In this document: positions 1 through 5,988 of the stretch, piece after piece
Numbering within the stretch: the first letter of the stretch is position 1
Layout of the letters: each line of letters starts with the position of its first letter
Source of the DNA: Thermoplasmata archaeon
Lineage (GTDB): Archaea > Thermoplasmatota > Thermoplasmata > GCA-020350865
Assembly: GCA_020351895.1 (NCBI GenBank)
Contig: CP070672.1
Location: 4,099,751 to 4,108,769 of the forward strand
DNA length: 9,019 bases
Direction: 5' to 3'
Notes under the pieces: generated by a model
What the model was told of the DNA's origin: nothing
The model's database searches: none
The model's input: the letters and a program-made list of their open reading frames with translations, nothing else
Position numbers and translations under genes: made by a program

Positions 1-77
1 AGGAAGAAAGAATTCTTGAAAAAACCTTCGGAAAAAGATACATTGATTACAAAAATAAAGTTAGACGATGGATATAA
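1..77 (+). CDS. C-terminal end of an isoprenylcysteine/phospholipid methyltransferase-family membrane protein (5' truncated)
   Basis: The first full codon is at 3 and the TAA stop is at 75-77, leaving 24 visible residues. They begin EERILEKTFGKRY and end with VRRWI. This matches the cytosolic tail of the ICMT/PEMT-like integral membrane methyltransferases, where a Glu-Glu pair, a 'FG..Y..Y' stretch and a final 'V.R(F/W)I' are conserved and help form the S-adenosylmethionine site. Family members methylate prenylcysteines, phospholipids or other lipids at the membrane; the substrate cannot be told here. The body of the gene lies outside the window. The other two frames give a short basic peptide ending at 111 and an early stop, and neither resembles a known family. 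The call rests on a short motif, so it is moderate. Confidence 0.6.
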   Translation, partial: EERILEKTFGKRYIDYKNKVRRWI

Positions 78-107
78 TAAGATATCTTTTGTAACTTATA
101 CCAAACG

Positions 108-120
108 TTAATATAAAAAC
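108..120 (+). promoter_or_regulatory. Probable archaeal TATA box for the acyl-CoA dehydrogenase operon
   Basis: The sequence TTAATATAAAAAC fits the archaeal TATA consensus and is the best match between the methyltransferase stop (77) and the start at 216. With usual archaeal spacing, transcription would begin near 140, giving a leader of about 75 nt. No transcript data can be seen, so the site is inferred from sequence and position only. Confidence 0.5.
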
Positions 121-155
121 AATCCATTATGCAACAAGCCCAATATCTTTGACGA

Positions 156-206
156 AGAGGAGGTATAGTTCTTATCGGAAATCCGTGGGTTATTGAAGCT
201 CAATAG
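156..206 (+). promoter_or_regulatory. Leader segment with an orphan Shine-Dalgarno and a short open frame
   Basis: A strong SD (GAGGAGGT, 157-164) sits about 50 nt before the acyl-CoA dehydrogenase start, too far to serve it. The same GGAGGTATAG string precedes the ATG of the surface-protein gene at 5989. Here the codon at the matching distance is CTT (171-173), not a start. The frame of the downstream gene is open from about 165 to a TAG at 204-206 (VLIGNPWVIEAQ), with no ATG, GTG or TTG. It could be a decayed small gene, a leader peptide with an odd start, or chance. The real gene's own SD is probably AGGT at 205-208. Confidence 0.3.
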
Positions 207-215
207 GTCGAGGTT

Positions 216-1373
216 ATGACAGAAAAAAAACCAGATGAAGATGCAGAGAAACTACTTCGTGAAACGTTTGCGAAATTTGTGGATAACGAGCTTATACCCA
301 TTGCAAGAGAGATCGACGAAAAGGACGAGTTTCCAAGGGAGATATTCAAAAAACTGGCAGATATGGGGGCATATGGACTTAGATACCCTGAAAAATATGG
401 GGGCTCAAACGGCACCAACACCCTATTCTGCATCATGTGCGAGGAGCTGGCCCGTGGTTCCATGGCAGTTGCGGCATTCACTGCAATGCAGTGTCTAATG
501 GGTACCAATTTCATATATGCCCATGGGATAGAGGAGCAGAAACAGATACTCCTTGTTCCTGCCATAAAAGGAGAAAAGGTTGCGGCTTTTGCACTTACAG
601 AGCCCGATGCAGGATCTGATCTTATGGCCCTTTCAACAACAGCAAAGCCAAAGGGGAATGGATTTGTGTTGAATGGTATGAAGACATGGATTACCAATGC
701 TCCCTATGCTGATTTCTTCACTGTCCTTTGCCAGACCGACAAAGAAAAAGGTGCAAAAGGCCTTAATTTCTTTCTTGTGGAAAAAGGGACACCTGGCCTT
801 TCCATAAGTCCCAAGTTCGATAAACTGGGGACCCTGGGAACATGGACCTCTGAGATTGCATTCGAGGACTGCATGATCCCCAAGGAGAACATGCTGGGAG
901 AGGAGGGTCAGGGTATCAGAAATCTCATGAGCATCCTTGCCGAGATCAGAATAATGACAGCGGCATTGAGCCTAGGACTGGCTAGGGCGGCATATGATGC
1001 AAGCTTTCAGTACGCAAACGAACGTGTGGCCTTCAAAAAACCCATTGGCAAGTTCCAGGCCATACAGATGAAGATATCCACCATAGCAACGGAGATCGAG
1101 GCTTCCAAGCACATGGTCTACAACACAACAAGGATGATCGACCAGGGCATACCATGTAAGAAAGAAGCCGCAATGGCCAAGTACTTCGTATCAGAAGTGG
1201 CATGTAGGGCAGCTGATGAGGCAACCCGAATCTTCGGAAGTTACAGTTATTCAATGGAATACCCGGTTCAGAGGTTCTGGCGGGATACACGGTTTCTCCT
1301 CTTCGGAGGTGGGACCTCGGAGATCCTCCAGGGAATCATAGCAAGGGAACTTGGACTTGGTAAAGGTAAGTAA
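216..1373 (+). CDS. Acyl-CoA dehydrogenase family flavoprotein
   Basis: Length is 385 residues, normal for this FAD enzyme, which makes a trans-2,3 double bond in acyl-CoA and passes electrons to ETF. The three-domain fold is visible: N-terminal helices (about 9-115), a beta domain opening with the flavin/substrate signature LTEPDAGSD (127-135), and C-terminal helices with 'NERVAFKKPIGKFQ', 'RIFGSYSYS' and RDTRFLLFGGGTSEIL. At the usual SCAD/MCAD catalytic position (the Glu of 'YEGT') this protein has Gly365 in FGGGT. At the alternative isovaleryl/long-chain position the sequence is LAEIRIM, with Glu243 one residue early, so the base and substrate class are unsure. ATG216 is the first start after an in-frame stop at 204-206; AGGT at 205-208 is a likely SD. 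It is the first gene of an operon with a MaoC hydratase (18-nt gap) and an SDR, which fits fatty or branched acyl-CoA metabolism. Confidence 0.93.
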   Translation: MTEKKPDEDAEKLLRETFAKFVDNELIPIAREIDEKDEFPREIFKKLADMGAYGLRYPEKYGGSNGTNTLFCIMCEELARGSMAVAAFTAMQCLMGTNFIYAHGIEEQKQILLVPAIKGEKVAAFALTEPDAGSDLMALSTTAKPKGNGFVLNGMKTWITNAPYADFFTVLCQTDKEKGAKGLNFFLVEKGTPGLSISPKFDKLGTLGTWTSEIAFEDCMIPKENMLGEEGQGIRNLMSILAEIRIMTAALSLGLARAAYDASFQYANERVAFKKPIGKFQAIQMKISTIATEIEASKHMVYNTTRMIDQGIPCKKEAAMAKYFVSEVACRAADEATRIFGSYSYSMEYPVQRFWRDTRFLLFGGGTSEILQGIIARELGLGKGK

Positions 1374-1391
1374 GGGGTTTGAGGTGAGAGT

Positions 1392-1862
1392 ATGGGATAC
1401 GAGATAAGAGGAAAAACATTCGATGAGTTCAATGTGGGGGATGAATTCTTTACGGCATCGAGGACAGTCACAGAATCCGATGTGGTAACATTTGCTGGAC
1501 TTTCAGGTGATTTCAATCCGATTCACATGGACAAGGAATTCGCTGAAAAAACACCCATAAAGGGAAGGTTAGCCCACGGCATGCTGGTCTTCAGTATCGC
1601 AACGGGCCTTGGCAATCAGCTAGGGATCTACGAGGGGACCACCATTGCGGTTCTGTCCATGACCATAAATTTTAAAGGACCCGTTAAGTTGGGAGATACA
1701 ATCCATGTTGAGATCAAGGTAACGGAGAAAAAGGAATCCAGCAAACCAGATAGAGGAATCGTCACATTTCAAACCAACGTGATCAATCAGAGAGGTGAAA
1801 CAGTAATAGATGGGCAATGGCTCGTTTTGATGGCAAGAAAAAATAGGGGGAAAAGTGCATGA
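1392..1862 (+). CDS. MaoC-like (R)-specific enoyl-CoA hydratase
   Basis: This 156-residue single hot-dog protein should add water reversibly to trans-2-enoyl-CoA to give (R)-3-hydroxyacyl-CoA. The hydratase signature is clear: SGDFNPIHMD (38-47) with Asp40 and His45 spaced five apart like the Asp/His pair of PhaJ-type R-hydratases, followed by 'GRLAHGML'. It starts with an N-terminal 'F.VGDEF' strand, typical of MaoC proteins that act as homodimers. A good SD, GAGGTGA (1381-1387), lies 4 nt before the ATG. Its TGA overlaps the ATG of the next gene (ATGA, 1859-1862), pointing to coupled translation. Between a dehydrogenase and a reductase it fills the hydration step. MaoC proteins vary in substrate length, so substrate is not assigned. 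Confidence 0.9.
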   Translation: MGYEIRGKTFDEFNVGDEFFTASRTVTESDVVTFAGLSGDFNPIHMDKEFAEKTPIKGRLAHGMLVFSIATGLGNQLGIYEGTTIAVLSMTINFKGPVKLGDTIHVEIKVTEKKESSKPDRGIVTFQTNVINQRGETVIDGQWLVLMARKNRGKSA

Positions 1863-2602
1863 GATTGAAGGATAAGGTGGCATTAATAACTGGTTCAGGA
1901 AGCGGAATAGGCGAGGCAACAGCCATGAAGTTCTCAGAGGAAGGTGCCAAGCTTATTATAAACGATGTGAACATGGAGAGCGCCAATAATGTGGCTGAGA
2001 AGATCAAAGCAACCGGTGGGGAGGTTTTGGTTTTAAAGGCCGACATATCAAAAAAAGATGAAGTTGAAGGCATGATTGAACAGATAATAGAGCATTTTGG
2101 CAGGCTGGACATTCTCGTCAACAATGCCGGGGTAAACAGGGACGCCTTCGTCAAGAAGATGACTGAGGAAGATTGGGACACTGTAATAACTATCAACCTG
2201 AAAGGAACTTTCCTATGTGCTCAAGCTGCAATGAACGCCATGAGCAAGCAGAAATACGGCAAGATAATTAACACCTCTTCAATCGGCGCCCTGGGAAATC
2301 CTGGGCAGGCAAATTATGCCTCCTCAAAATGCGGTGTTATTGGCCTCACAAGGACCTTGGCTTTGGAATGCGCAAGGTATAATATCAATGTGAACTGCGT
2401 TGCTCCTGGAGCCACGAAAACCCCCATGACAGCCCAAATTCCAAAAGAAATCGCCGAGGCCATCACAGGGAAGATACCCCTTAAACGCTTTGCAGAACCC
2501 GAGGAAATCGCGAATTTGCATCTTTTTCTAGCAAGTGACGAGGCGAGTTACATAACTGGTCAGGTGATATTTGTAGACGGTGGAATCAGTGTTGGTATTT
2601 GA
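1859..2602 (+). CDS. FabG-like short-chain dehydrogenase/reductase (3-ketoacyl-CoA/ACP reductase type)
   Basis: A classical SDR of 247 residues, the usual size. The Rossmann glycine motif TGSGSGIG is at 11-18, NNAG at 87-90, the structural Asn at 112, and the catalytic Ser139-Tyr152-Lys156 set lies in 'INTSSIG...QANYASSK'. The end, 'YITGQVIFVDGG', is typical of FabG. Strand beta-2 ends in Asp36 (INDVN); an acidic residue there usually favours NAD(H) over NADP(H), so the enzyme may run as an (R)-3-hydroxyacyl-CoA dehydrogenase rather than a biosynthetic reductase. That is inference. An AGGGGG site (1845-1850) is 8 nt before the ATG, which overlaps the hydratase stop. It is the last gene of the operon and ends one base from a convergent gene. 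Confidence 0.9.
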   Translation: MRLKDKVALITGSGSGIGEATAMKFSEEGAKLIINDVNMESANNVAEKIKATGGEVLVLKADISKKDEVEGMIEQIIEHFGRLDILVNNAGVNRDAFVKKMTEEDWDTVITINLKGTFLCAQAAMNAMSKQKYGKIINTSSIGALGNPGQANYASSKCGVIGLTRTLALECARYNINVNCVAPGATKTPMTAQIPKEIAEAITGKIPLKRFAEPEEIANLHLFLASDEASYITGQVIFVDGGISVGI

Positions 2603-2603
2603 G

Positions 2604-3137
2604 TTATTTTAACGATAAAAGGAGACCTCTTACCTCATCCTGAAATTCCTCCAATGTACCCTCGTTCTCTATTACATAATCACATAAAGCAAGGGCTTTG
2701 TCGATTCCCCACCCAAGCTCACGCTCATCTCTCTCACAGAAGGCCTCCCATGTCATTGTGGCGTCTTTTCTTCTCCTTTTCTTGATCCTTTCGTACCTTA
2801 TCTTGGATGAGCATTGAATGCATACCACCTTCATATTCCCTCCAAAGGCCTTCCTGAATACTTCAAGCTCTGCATCACCCCTAATACCGTCTATAAAAAC
2901 GAGGGTGCCTTTCACCAATGGGACCGTTTTTTCTGCCCAAATCCCCATACCGCATTTTTCTCGCTCCGAATTAGCTATGTTGCCAATATTGACATCCGAA
3001 AGCTCAAGATCCCTCCTTTTCACCTCGTCCCTTACCACATCACCCATCCTAACCACAAAAAATCCCTCTTTTTGGGCGATTTTTACGAACTCCTCTTTTC
3101 CTGAGCCTGGCATTCCGGTTATGGCAATAACCCTCAT
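2604..3137 (-). CDS. UPF0200-family P-loop kinase (archaeal dephospho-CoA kinase-like, AAA_18 type)
   Basis: A 177-residue nucleotide kinase-like protein. The Walker A loop is GMPGSGKEE (8-16); the Thr/Ser that usually follows the Lys is Glu, as in many UPF0200 proteins. Further on come 'FIDGIRGDAELEVF', a basic lid-like run (KKRRRKD) and the family signature 'RDERELGWGIDKALALCDYVIENEG'. UPF0200 members are archaeal and resemble dephospho-CoA and adenylate kinases, but their reaction is not settled, so no symbol is given. SD AAAGGAG lies on the minus strand at 3152-3146, 8 nt before the ATG. The stop codon is one base from the stop of the convergent SDR gene. Confidence 0.88.
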   Translation of the reverse strand: MRVIAITGMPGSGKEEFVKIAQKEGFFVVRMGDVVRDEVKRRDLELSDVNIGNIANSEREKCGMGIWAEKTVPLVKGTLVFIDGIRGDAELEVFRKAFGGNMKVVCIQCSSKIRYERIKKRRRKDATMTWEAFCERDERELGWGIDKALALCDYVIENEGTLEEFQDEVRGLLLSLK

Positions 3138-3190
3138 TTCTTACACTCCTTTATCGTGGGGCGATTAGATACATACCTAATACAGATTCA

Positions 3191-3203
3191 CATATTTAAT
3201 ATG
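3191..3203 (-). promoter_or_regulatory. Probable TATA element of the UPF0200 kinase gene, inside a perfect palindrome
   Basis: CATATTTAATATG is a 6+1+6 perfect inverted repeat. Read on the minus strand it gives a TTAAATATG TATA-like element about 60 nt before the kinase ATG. Usual spacing puts the transcript start near 3171, a leader of about 33 nt that includes the SD. The symmetry may be chance in AT-rich DNA or may mark a dimeric regulator site. Confidence 0.4.
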
Positions 3204-3318
3204 TTGATTTTTGTTGTAAAGCGTAGGAATCCATATCTCCCTCTCATTTTCATATATTCCCTGGAATTTCTTATAGATAATATCAAAGACCAGCATCCAA
3301 AATACGATAACCAACACA

Positions 3319-3332
3319 AAAAATTTATAAGT
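3319..3332 (+). promoter_or_regulatory. Probable TATA box of the small membrane-protein gene
   Basis: The core TTTATAA (3324-3330) with A-rich flanks matches an archaeal TATA box. The predicted transcript start is near 3351-3353, directly before the AGGTG at 3355-3359. That spacing suits translation from about 3365 better than from the ATG at 3437, where the leader would be about 85 nt. Confidence 0.5.
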
Positions 3333-3365
3333 AAGAACCAAGATACGAGCACTTAGGTGGTAGAA

Positions 3366-3380
3366 TACCAAAATTTGGTA
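3366..3380. repeat. Perfect 15-bp inverted repeat (possible operator or hairpin)
   Basis: TACCAAAATTTGGTA is a 7+1+7 perfect palindrome lying about 15 nt downstream of the predicted transcript start. It could bind a dimeric repressor just past the promoter. It may instead be coding, as it spans the first codons (I-P-K-F-G) of the possible upstream extension of the next protein. Confidence 0.4.
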
Positions 3381-3436
3381 AAAAAAGTAAGGAGGAATCC
3401 CCAACAAGGGAGCCGGAGTCAACGGGAAGACCTGTC

Positions 3437-3646
3437 ATGTTTCTCGCTGGAATTATCGTGCTTTTCATAGGACTTTTTATTGCCCTTGGTTCGGTGTTTC
3501 ATAATGTATTGAAATTCTTTGTAAATGAGACAAGCCATGCTGTCTATGGACCATACGACTGGGCTGCAGCCATAATAGGTGCAGTGACCCTGCTTGTAGG
3601 CATTATACTTTTAATGTTCTCCAAGGGAACCAGCAGACCAGCTTGA
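3437..3646 (+). CDS. Small two-TM membrane protein of unknown function
   Basis: From the ATG the protein has 69 residues: a hydrophobic helix (about 2-22), a polar loop with 'FFVNETSHAVYGPYDW', a second helix (about 42-63) and a short basic tail. I do not recognise a family. The only SD-like bases before this ATG are GGGAAG (3424-3429). The frame stays open upstream to a stop at 3332-3334 with no ATG, GTG or TTG. An ATA at 3365, six bases past AGGTG (3355-3359), would add 24 polar residues starting IPKFGKKSKEE, a plausible cytosolic tail, giving 93 residues. A TATA box at 3324-3330 supports that shorter leader. The conservative ATG start is annotated. herA follows after about 100 nt on the same strand, but a T-rich gap suggests separate transcription. 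Confidence 0.65.
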   Translation: MFLAGIIVLFIGLFIALGSVFHNVLKFFVNETSHAVYGPYDWAAAIIGAVTLLVGIILLMFSKGTSRPA

Positions 3647-3666
3647 ATGTTCGGGCAGTAACCGTC

Positions 3667-3710
3667 TTTCATGTTCTTTTCTTTTGCTTACTTTATTCAG
3701 TTTTTTTACT
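3667..3710 (+). terminator. T-rich stretch, possible archaeal terminator after the small membrane gene
   Basis: The gap before herA has repeated T-runs, the longest being seven Ts at 3703-3709. Archaeal RNA polymerase often stops at U-runs without a hairpin. No stem-loop is evident. The run also lies close to the herA start and could equally be promoter-flanking DNA. Confidence 0.35.
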
Positions 3711-3747
3711 CGATAACTTATGTATTTCAATGCATCAAGGGTAATTG

Positions 3748-5313
3748 ATGAGCTTTATTCCAATCCATGTGCGTAATCGTGTGATTTCTCCCAAATTATA
3801 CCAAAAACTTTTCAACTCCGAAAGTATATTACCCTATTGGATGGAACACATAGGAATTATTTATGGAAACGTTGGTACAACCGAATTTGAATGCCAGATA
3901 AACGCCAATGTCGAGAAAAACGATTATATCAGGGTTAACCACCAGACCATTGGGCCAGTCCTGGGGCAGGTGGATAGCATCGAAAGGCGCACTGATCTGT
4001 CCCTTGAGAAGGCCCAGAAAATTGCCAATGGAGAACCTGTGGAAATCGACGAGAAGGTAACCGCAAAAATCTCCATAGTGGGTTTCCGCGATGATAGGAA
4101 TCTATTGCAGGTTCCCAGGACACCTTTTAAGGCAGGTGAATTCATATACAAAGCCGAGGACGAGTTGATCAGGGAGATAATCGGGCTCAAAGAGGATAAG
4201 GAAGGAGGGGCATATGTCGGTCTTCTCTCGGGCCATGATATCAGGGTCTATGTCGATATCAATTCCCTTGTGCAAAAACATATGAGTGTGCTGGCAAAAA
4301 CTGGAGGAGGTAAAAGTTACGTAACCGGAGTGGTTATCGAGGAACTCATGAAACATAACGTTACTACCGTTATTCTGGATCCCCACGGCGAGTACAGCTC
4401 CATGAAGGAACCTGGAAAGGACATGATCACCTCGAGAAACTTCAGGGTCAGCCCCAAAGGCTATGCCTCCCGAATCATGGAGTTCGCCTCTGATACCAAA
4501 TTGAACAAGGATGCCAAACCTTTGAGATTCACGCTAAGCAATCTCACGGCAAGAAATATTCTTGAACTGACGAATACTAAAAATGCGAAAACATACCTGG
4601 CTCCCTTAAGGAAAGCCATCGATTTTCTTAGAGCAAACAAAGGAGATTACAACATTGAAGACATAATTCGGGTCTTGGAGATGGATGAAGAAACACCAAT
4701 GGGGGGATTGGTCGGGGAACTTGAATATTTGAGAGAGGTGGATATTTTCGCCGAGAGGGGCACGAAGATGGAGGAATTGATCAAGAAGGGGAAGACAACC
4801 GTAATAAATCTGAAAGGTTCCCCCCCCGATATCCAGGCATTGATTGTGAATCGTATATCAACTTATCTATTCGAGCTGAGAAAACAGGACAAAATCCCTC
4901 CCTTGATGATGGTTGCTGAGGAGGCCCACAATTTCTGCCCGCAGCAAGGTCAAGTCGCCTCATCCAAGATATTCAGGACCATAGCCTCGGAAGGAAGGAA
5001 ATTCGGTCTCGGGATATGTATTGTGACCCAAAGACCTGCAAAAGTGGATAAGAATGTACTATCCCAGTGCAACACCCAGGTTATACTCAAGGTGACCAAT
5101 CCAAACGATCTAAAAGCCATAACAGCCTCTGTGGAAGGACTCACAACTGGCATGACCGACGAGATCCAGAGATTGCCTATAGGTACAGCCATCATTACAG
5201 GTGGTAAGATAACCATGCCATTATTTGTGGAGATTAGGCCCAGGGAAACGAAACATGGCGGGGAGAGCGTAACAATAGTGGAGCGTAGTGGTGAGAAGGG
5301 ACTGGCTTATTGA
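3748..5313 (+). CDS. herA: HerA-type hexameric DNA translocase/helicase
   Basis: A 521-residue HerA/FtsK-superfamily ATPase. The N-terminal HAS-barrel region includes 'IGIIYGNVGTTEFECQI' and 'GPVLGQVDSI'. Walker A is AKTGGGKS (183-190), a 'DPHGEY' motif follows at 211, and Walker B reads MMVAEEAHNF with Glu391-Glu392. Then come 'SEGRKFGLGICIVTQRP' and a C-terminal 'LPIGTAIITGG' segment. In archaea HerA works as a ring with the NurA nuclease and Mre11-Rad50 in resecting DNA ends. None of those genes is next to it; neighbours are a small membrane protein and msrB. The start is ATG3748 (weak SD AAGGG at 3737-3741); a TTG is just before it at 3745, and ATG3841 would begin nearer the barrel. About 32 residues before the barrel are unusual. 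A HerA paralogue of other function (DUF87) cannot be excluded. Confidence 0.85.
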   Translation: MSFIPIHVRNRVISPKLYQKLFNSESILPYWMEHIGIIYGNVGTTEFECQINANVEKNDYIRVNHQTIGPVLGQVDSIERRTDLSLEKAQKIANGEPVEIDEKVTAKISIVGFRDDRNLLQVPRTPFKAGEFIYKAEDELIREIIGLKEDKEGGAYVGLLSGHDIRVYVDINSLVQKHMSVLAKTGGGKSYVTGVVIEELMKHNVTTVILDPHGEYSSMKEPGKDMITSRNFRVSPKGYASRIMEFASDTKLNKDAKPLRFTLSNLTARNILELTNTKNAKTYLAPLRKAIDFLRANKGDYNIEDIIRVLEMDEETPMGGLVGELEYLREVDIFAERGTKMEELIKKGKTTVINLKGSPPDIQALIVNRISTYLFELRKQDKIPPLMMVAEEAHNFCPQQGQVASSKIFRTIASEGRKFGLGICIVTQRPAKVDKNVLSQCNTQVILKVTNPNDLKAITASVEGLTTGMTDEIQRLPIGTAIITGGKITMPLFVEIRPRETKHGGESVTIVERSGEKGLAY

Positions 5314-5321
5314 AGACACTT

Positions 5322-5744
5322 TCAATCCTTTTCCTTGGTCTTCTCTTCCTTTTGCTCCTCAAAATGCAAGGCCGCCGAGTTAATGCAATATCGTTTGCCT
5401 GTGGGTTTTGGTCCATCATCGAAGATATGTCCGAGATGACCCCCGCATTTATCACACAAAACCTCGGTTCTTTTCATGCCAAGGCTGAGATCTGGTTTTT
5501 CCTCAACATTATCCAATGAGGTTGGGGCCCAGAAACTCGGCCATCCTGAACCGGAATCGAATTTTGTATCTGAAGAAAACAATTCCTGTCCACAACCTGC
5601 ACAGACAAATACACCCTTTTTCTTGTTGTCAAGTAATTTACCCGAAAACGCAGGCTCTGTTCCCTTCTCCCTCAGGATATAAAATTCTTCTGGGGATAGG
5701 ATTTCCTTCCACTCATTTTCAGTCTTTTTGATTTTATCTTTCAT
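5322..5744 (-). CDS. msrB: Peptide-methionine (R)-S-oxide reductase MsrB
   Basis: This 140-residue enzyme reduces methionine-R-sulfoxide in proteins, repairing oxidative damage in the cytosol. All hallmarks are present: zinc-binding CAGC (48-51) and CDKC (97-100), '[10 protein letters not shown]', the '[12 protein letters not shown]' loop, and the catalytic Cys120 in RYCINSAAL. Length matches stand-alone MsrB. The frame extends 22 codons upstream to TTG5810/ATG5807, but that part has no family likeness; ATG5744 has AGGT 7 nt before it (5754-5751 on the minus strand). The C-terminal tail is very Lys/Glu-rich ([12 protein letters not shown]). It converges with herA across 8 bases. Its presence suggests exposure to oxidants, unusual for a strict hyperthermophilic anaerobe. 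Confidence 0.95.
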   Translation of the reverse strand: MKDKIKKTENEWKEILSPEEFYILREKGTEPAFSGKLLDNKKKGVFVCAGCGQELFSSDTKFDSGSGWPSFWAPTSLDNVEEKPDLSLGMKRTEVLCDKCGGHLGHIFDDGPKPTGKRYCINSAALHFEEQKEEKTKEKD

Positions 5745-5770
5745 GTTATTACCTGGTATTTTATTTAATA

Positions 5771-5780
5771 CAATATAACA
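5771..5780 (-). promoter_or_regulatory. Possible TATA box for msrB
   Basis: TGTTATATTG on the minus strand is about 30 nt before ATG5744. That would leave a very short leader or a leaderless transcript starting near the AGGT, which supports the short start over the upstream TTG/ATG pair. A second AT-rich stretch (5757-5768) is an alternative element. Confidence 0.35.
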
Positions 5781-5900
5781 CTCTTTTGTTATGAATATTT
5801 GCTGCATCAATTTGGTTATATTCGAAAATTCCTATTACTTTCAAAGACATAAATAGATTTAGAAATTGAGTTTACAAACGTAAAGCGATACATATTAATA

Positions 5901-5982
5901 GACTATAAATCTCTTCACCATAGATTTTGTACCTTGAATATACACTATGCAACTTGCATTTTGTTAATCTTACTCGGGAGGT
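5901..5982 (+). promoter_or_regulatory. Promoter and SD of the surface repeat-protein gene
   Basis: TATAAAT at 5904-5910 is the best TATA match in the 178-nt gap (5811-5988) between the divergent genes; it predicts a transcript start near 5930-5935. AATATAC near 5938 is a second option. A strong SD, GGGAGGT (5976-5982), lies 6 nt before ATG5989 and fixes the start. The rest of the gap is AT-rich with no gene seen. Confidence 0.5.
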
Positions 5983-5988
5983 ATAGAA

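Larger units (their letters stand above)
3138..3436. other. Divergent intergenic region with promoters and no convincing gene
   Basis: This 299-nt AT-rich gap separates the minus-strand kinase from the plus-strand small membrane gene. It holds a minus-strand TATA-like palindrome at 3191-3203, a plus-strand TATA box near 3319-3332 and a perfect inverted repeat at 3366-3380. Short open frames cross it on both strands (about 66 and 81 codons), but they lack SD sites and family resemblance. Its right end (3365-3436) may be coding if the membrane protein starts at the upstream ATA. Confidence 0.6.

Noticed and set aside
1..111. Alternative frame at the left edge giving a 36-residue basic peptide ending at a TAA (109-111)
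   Set aside because: The frame ending at 77 matches the conserved tail of ICMT/PEMT-like methyltransferases; this one matches nothing I know.
2604..3137. Naming the UPF0200 protein a proven dephospho-CoA kinase
   Set aside because: Only fold-level likeness; I know of no firm assignment of that reaction to this family.
3156..3422. Two overlapping short open frames, one on each strand, in the divergent gap
   Set aside because: No SD, low-complexity AT-driven residues, and they cross the predicted promoters; likely chance.
3748..5313. HerA-like ATPase as a conjugation or virus packaging motor
   Set aside because: Motifs and the HAS-barrel start fit HerA, and no mobile-element genes, att sites or terminal repeats are nearby.
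5871..5884. Small inverted repeat TTTAC-AAAC-GTAAA upstream of the surface gene
   Set aside because: Five-base arms in AT-rich DNA are expected by chance and it lies before the TATA box.
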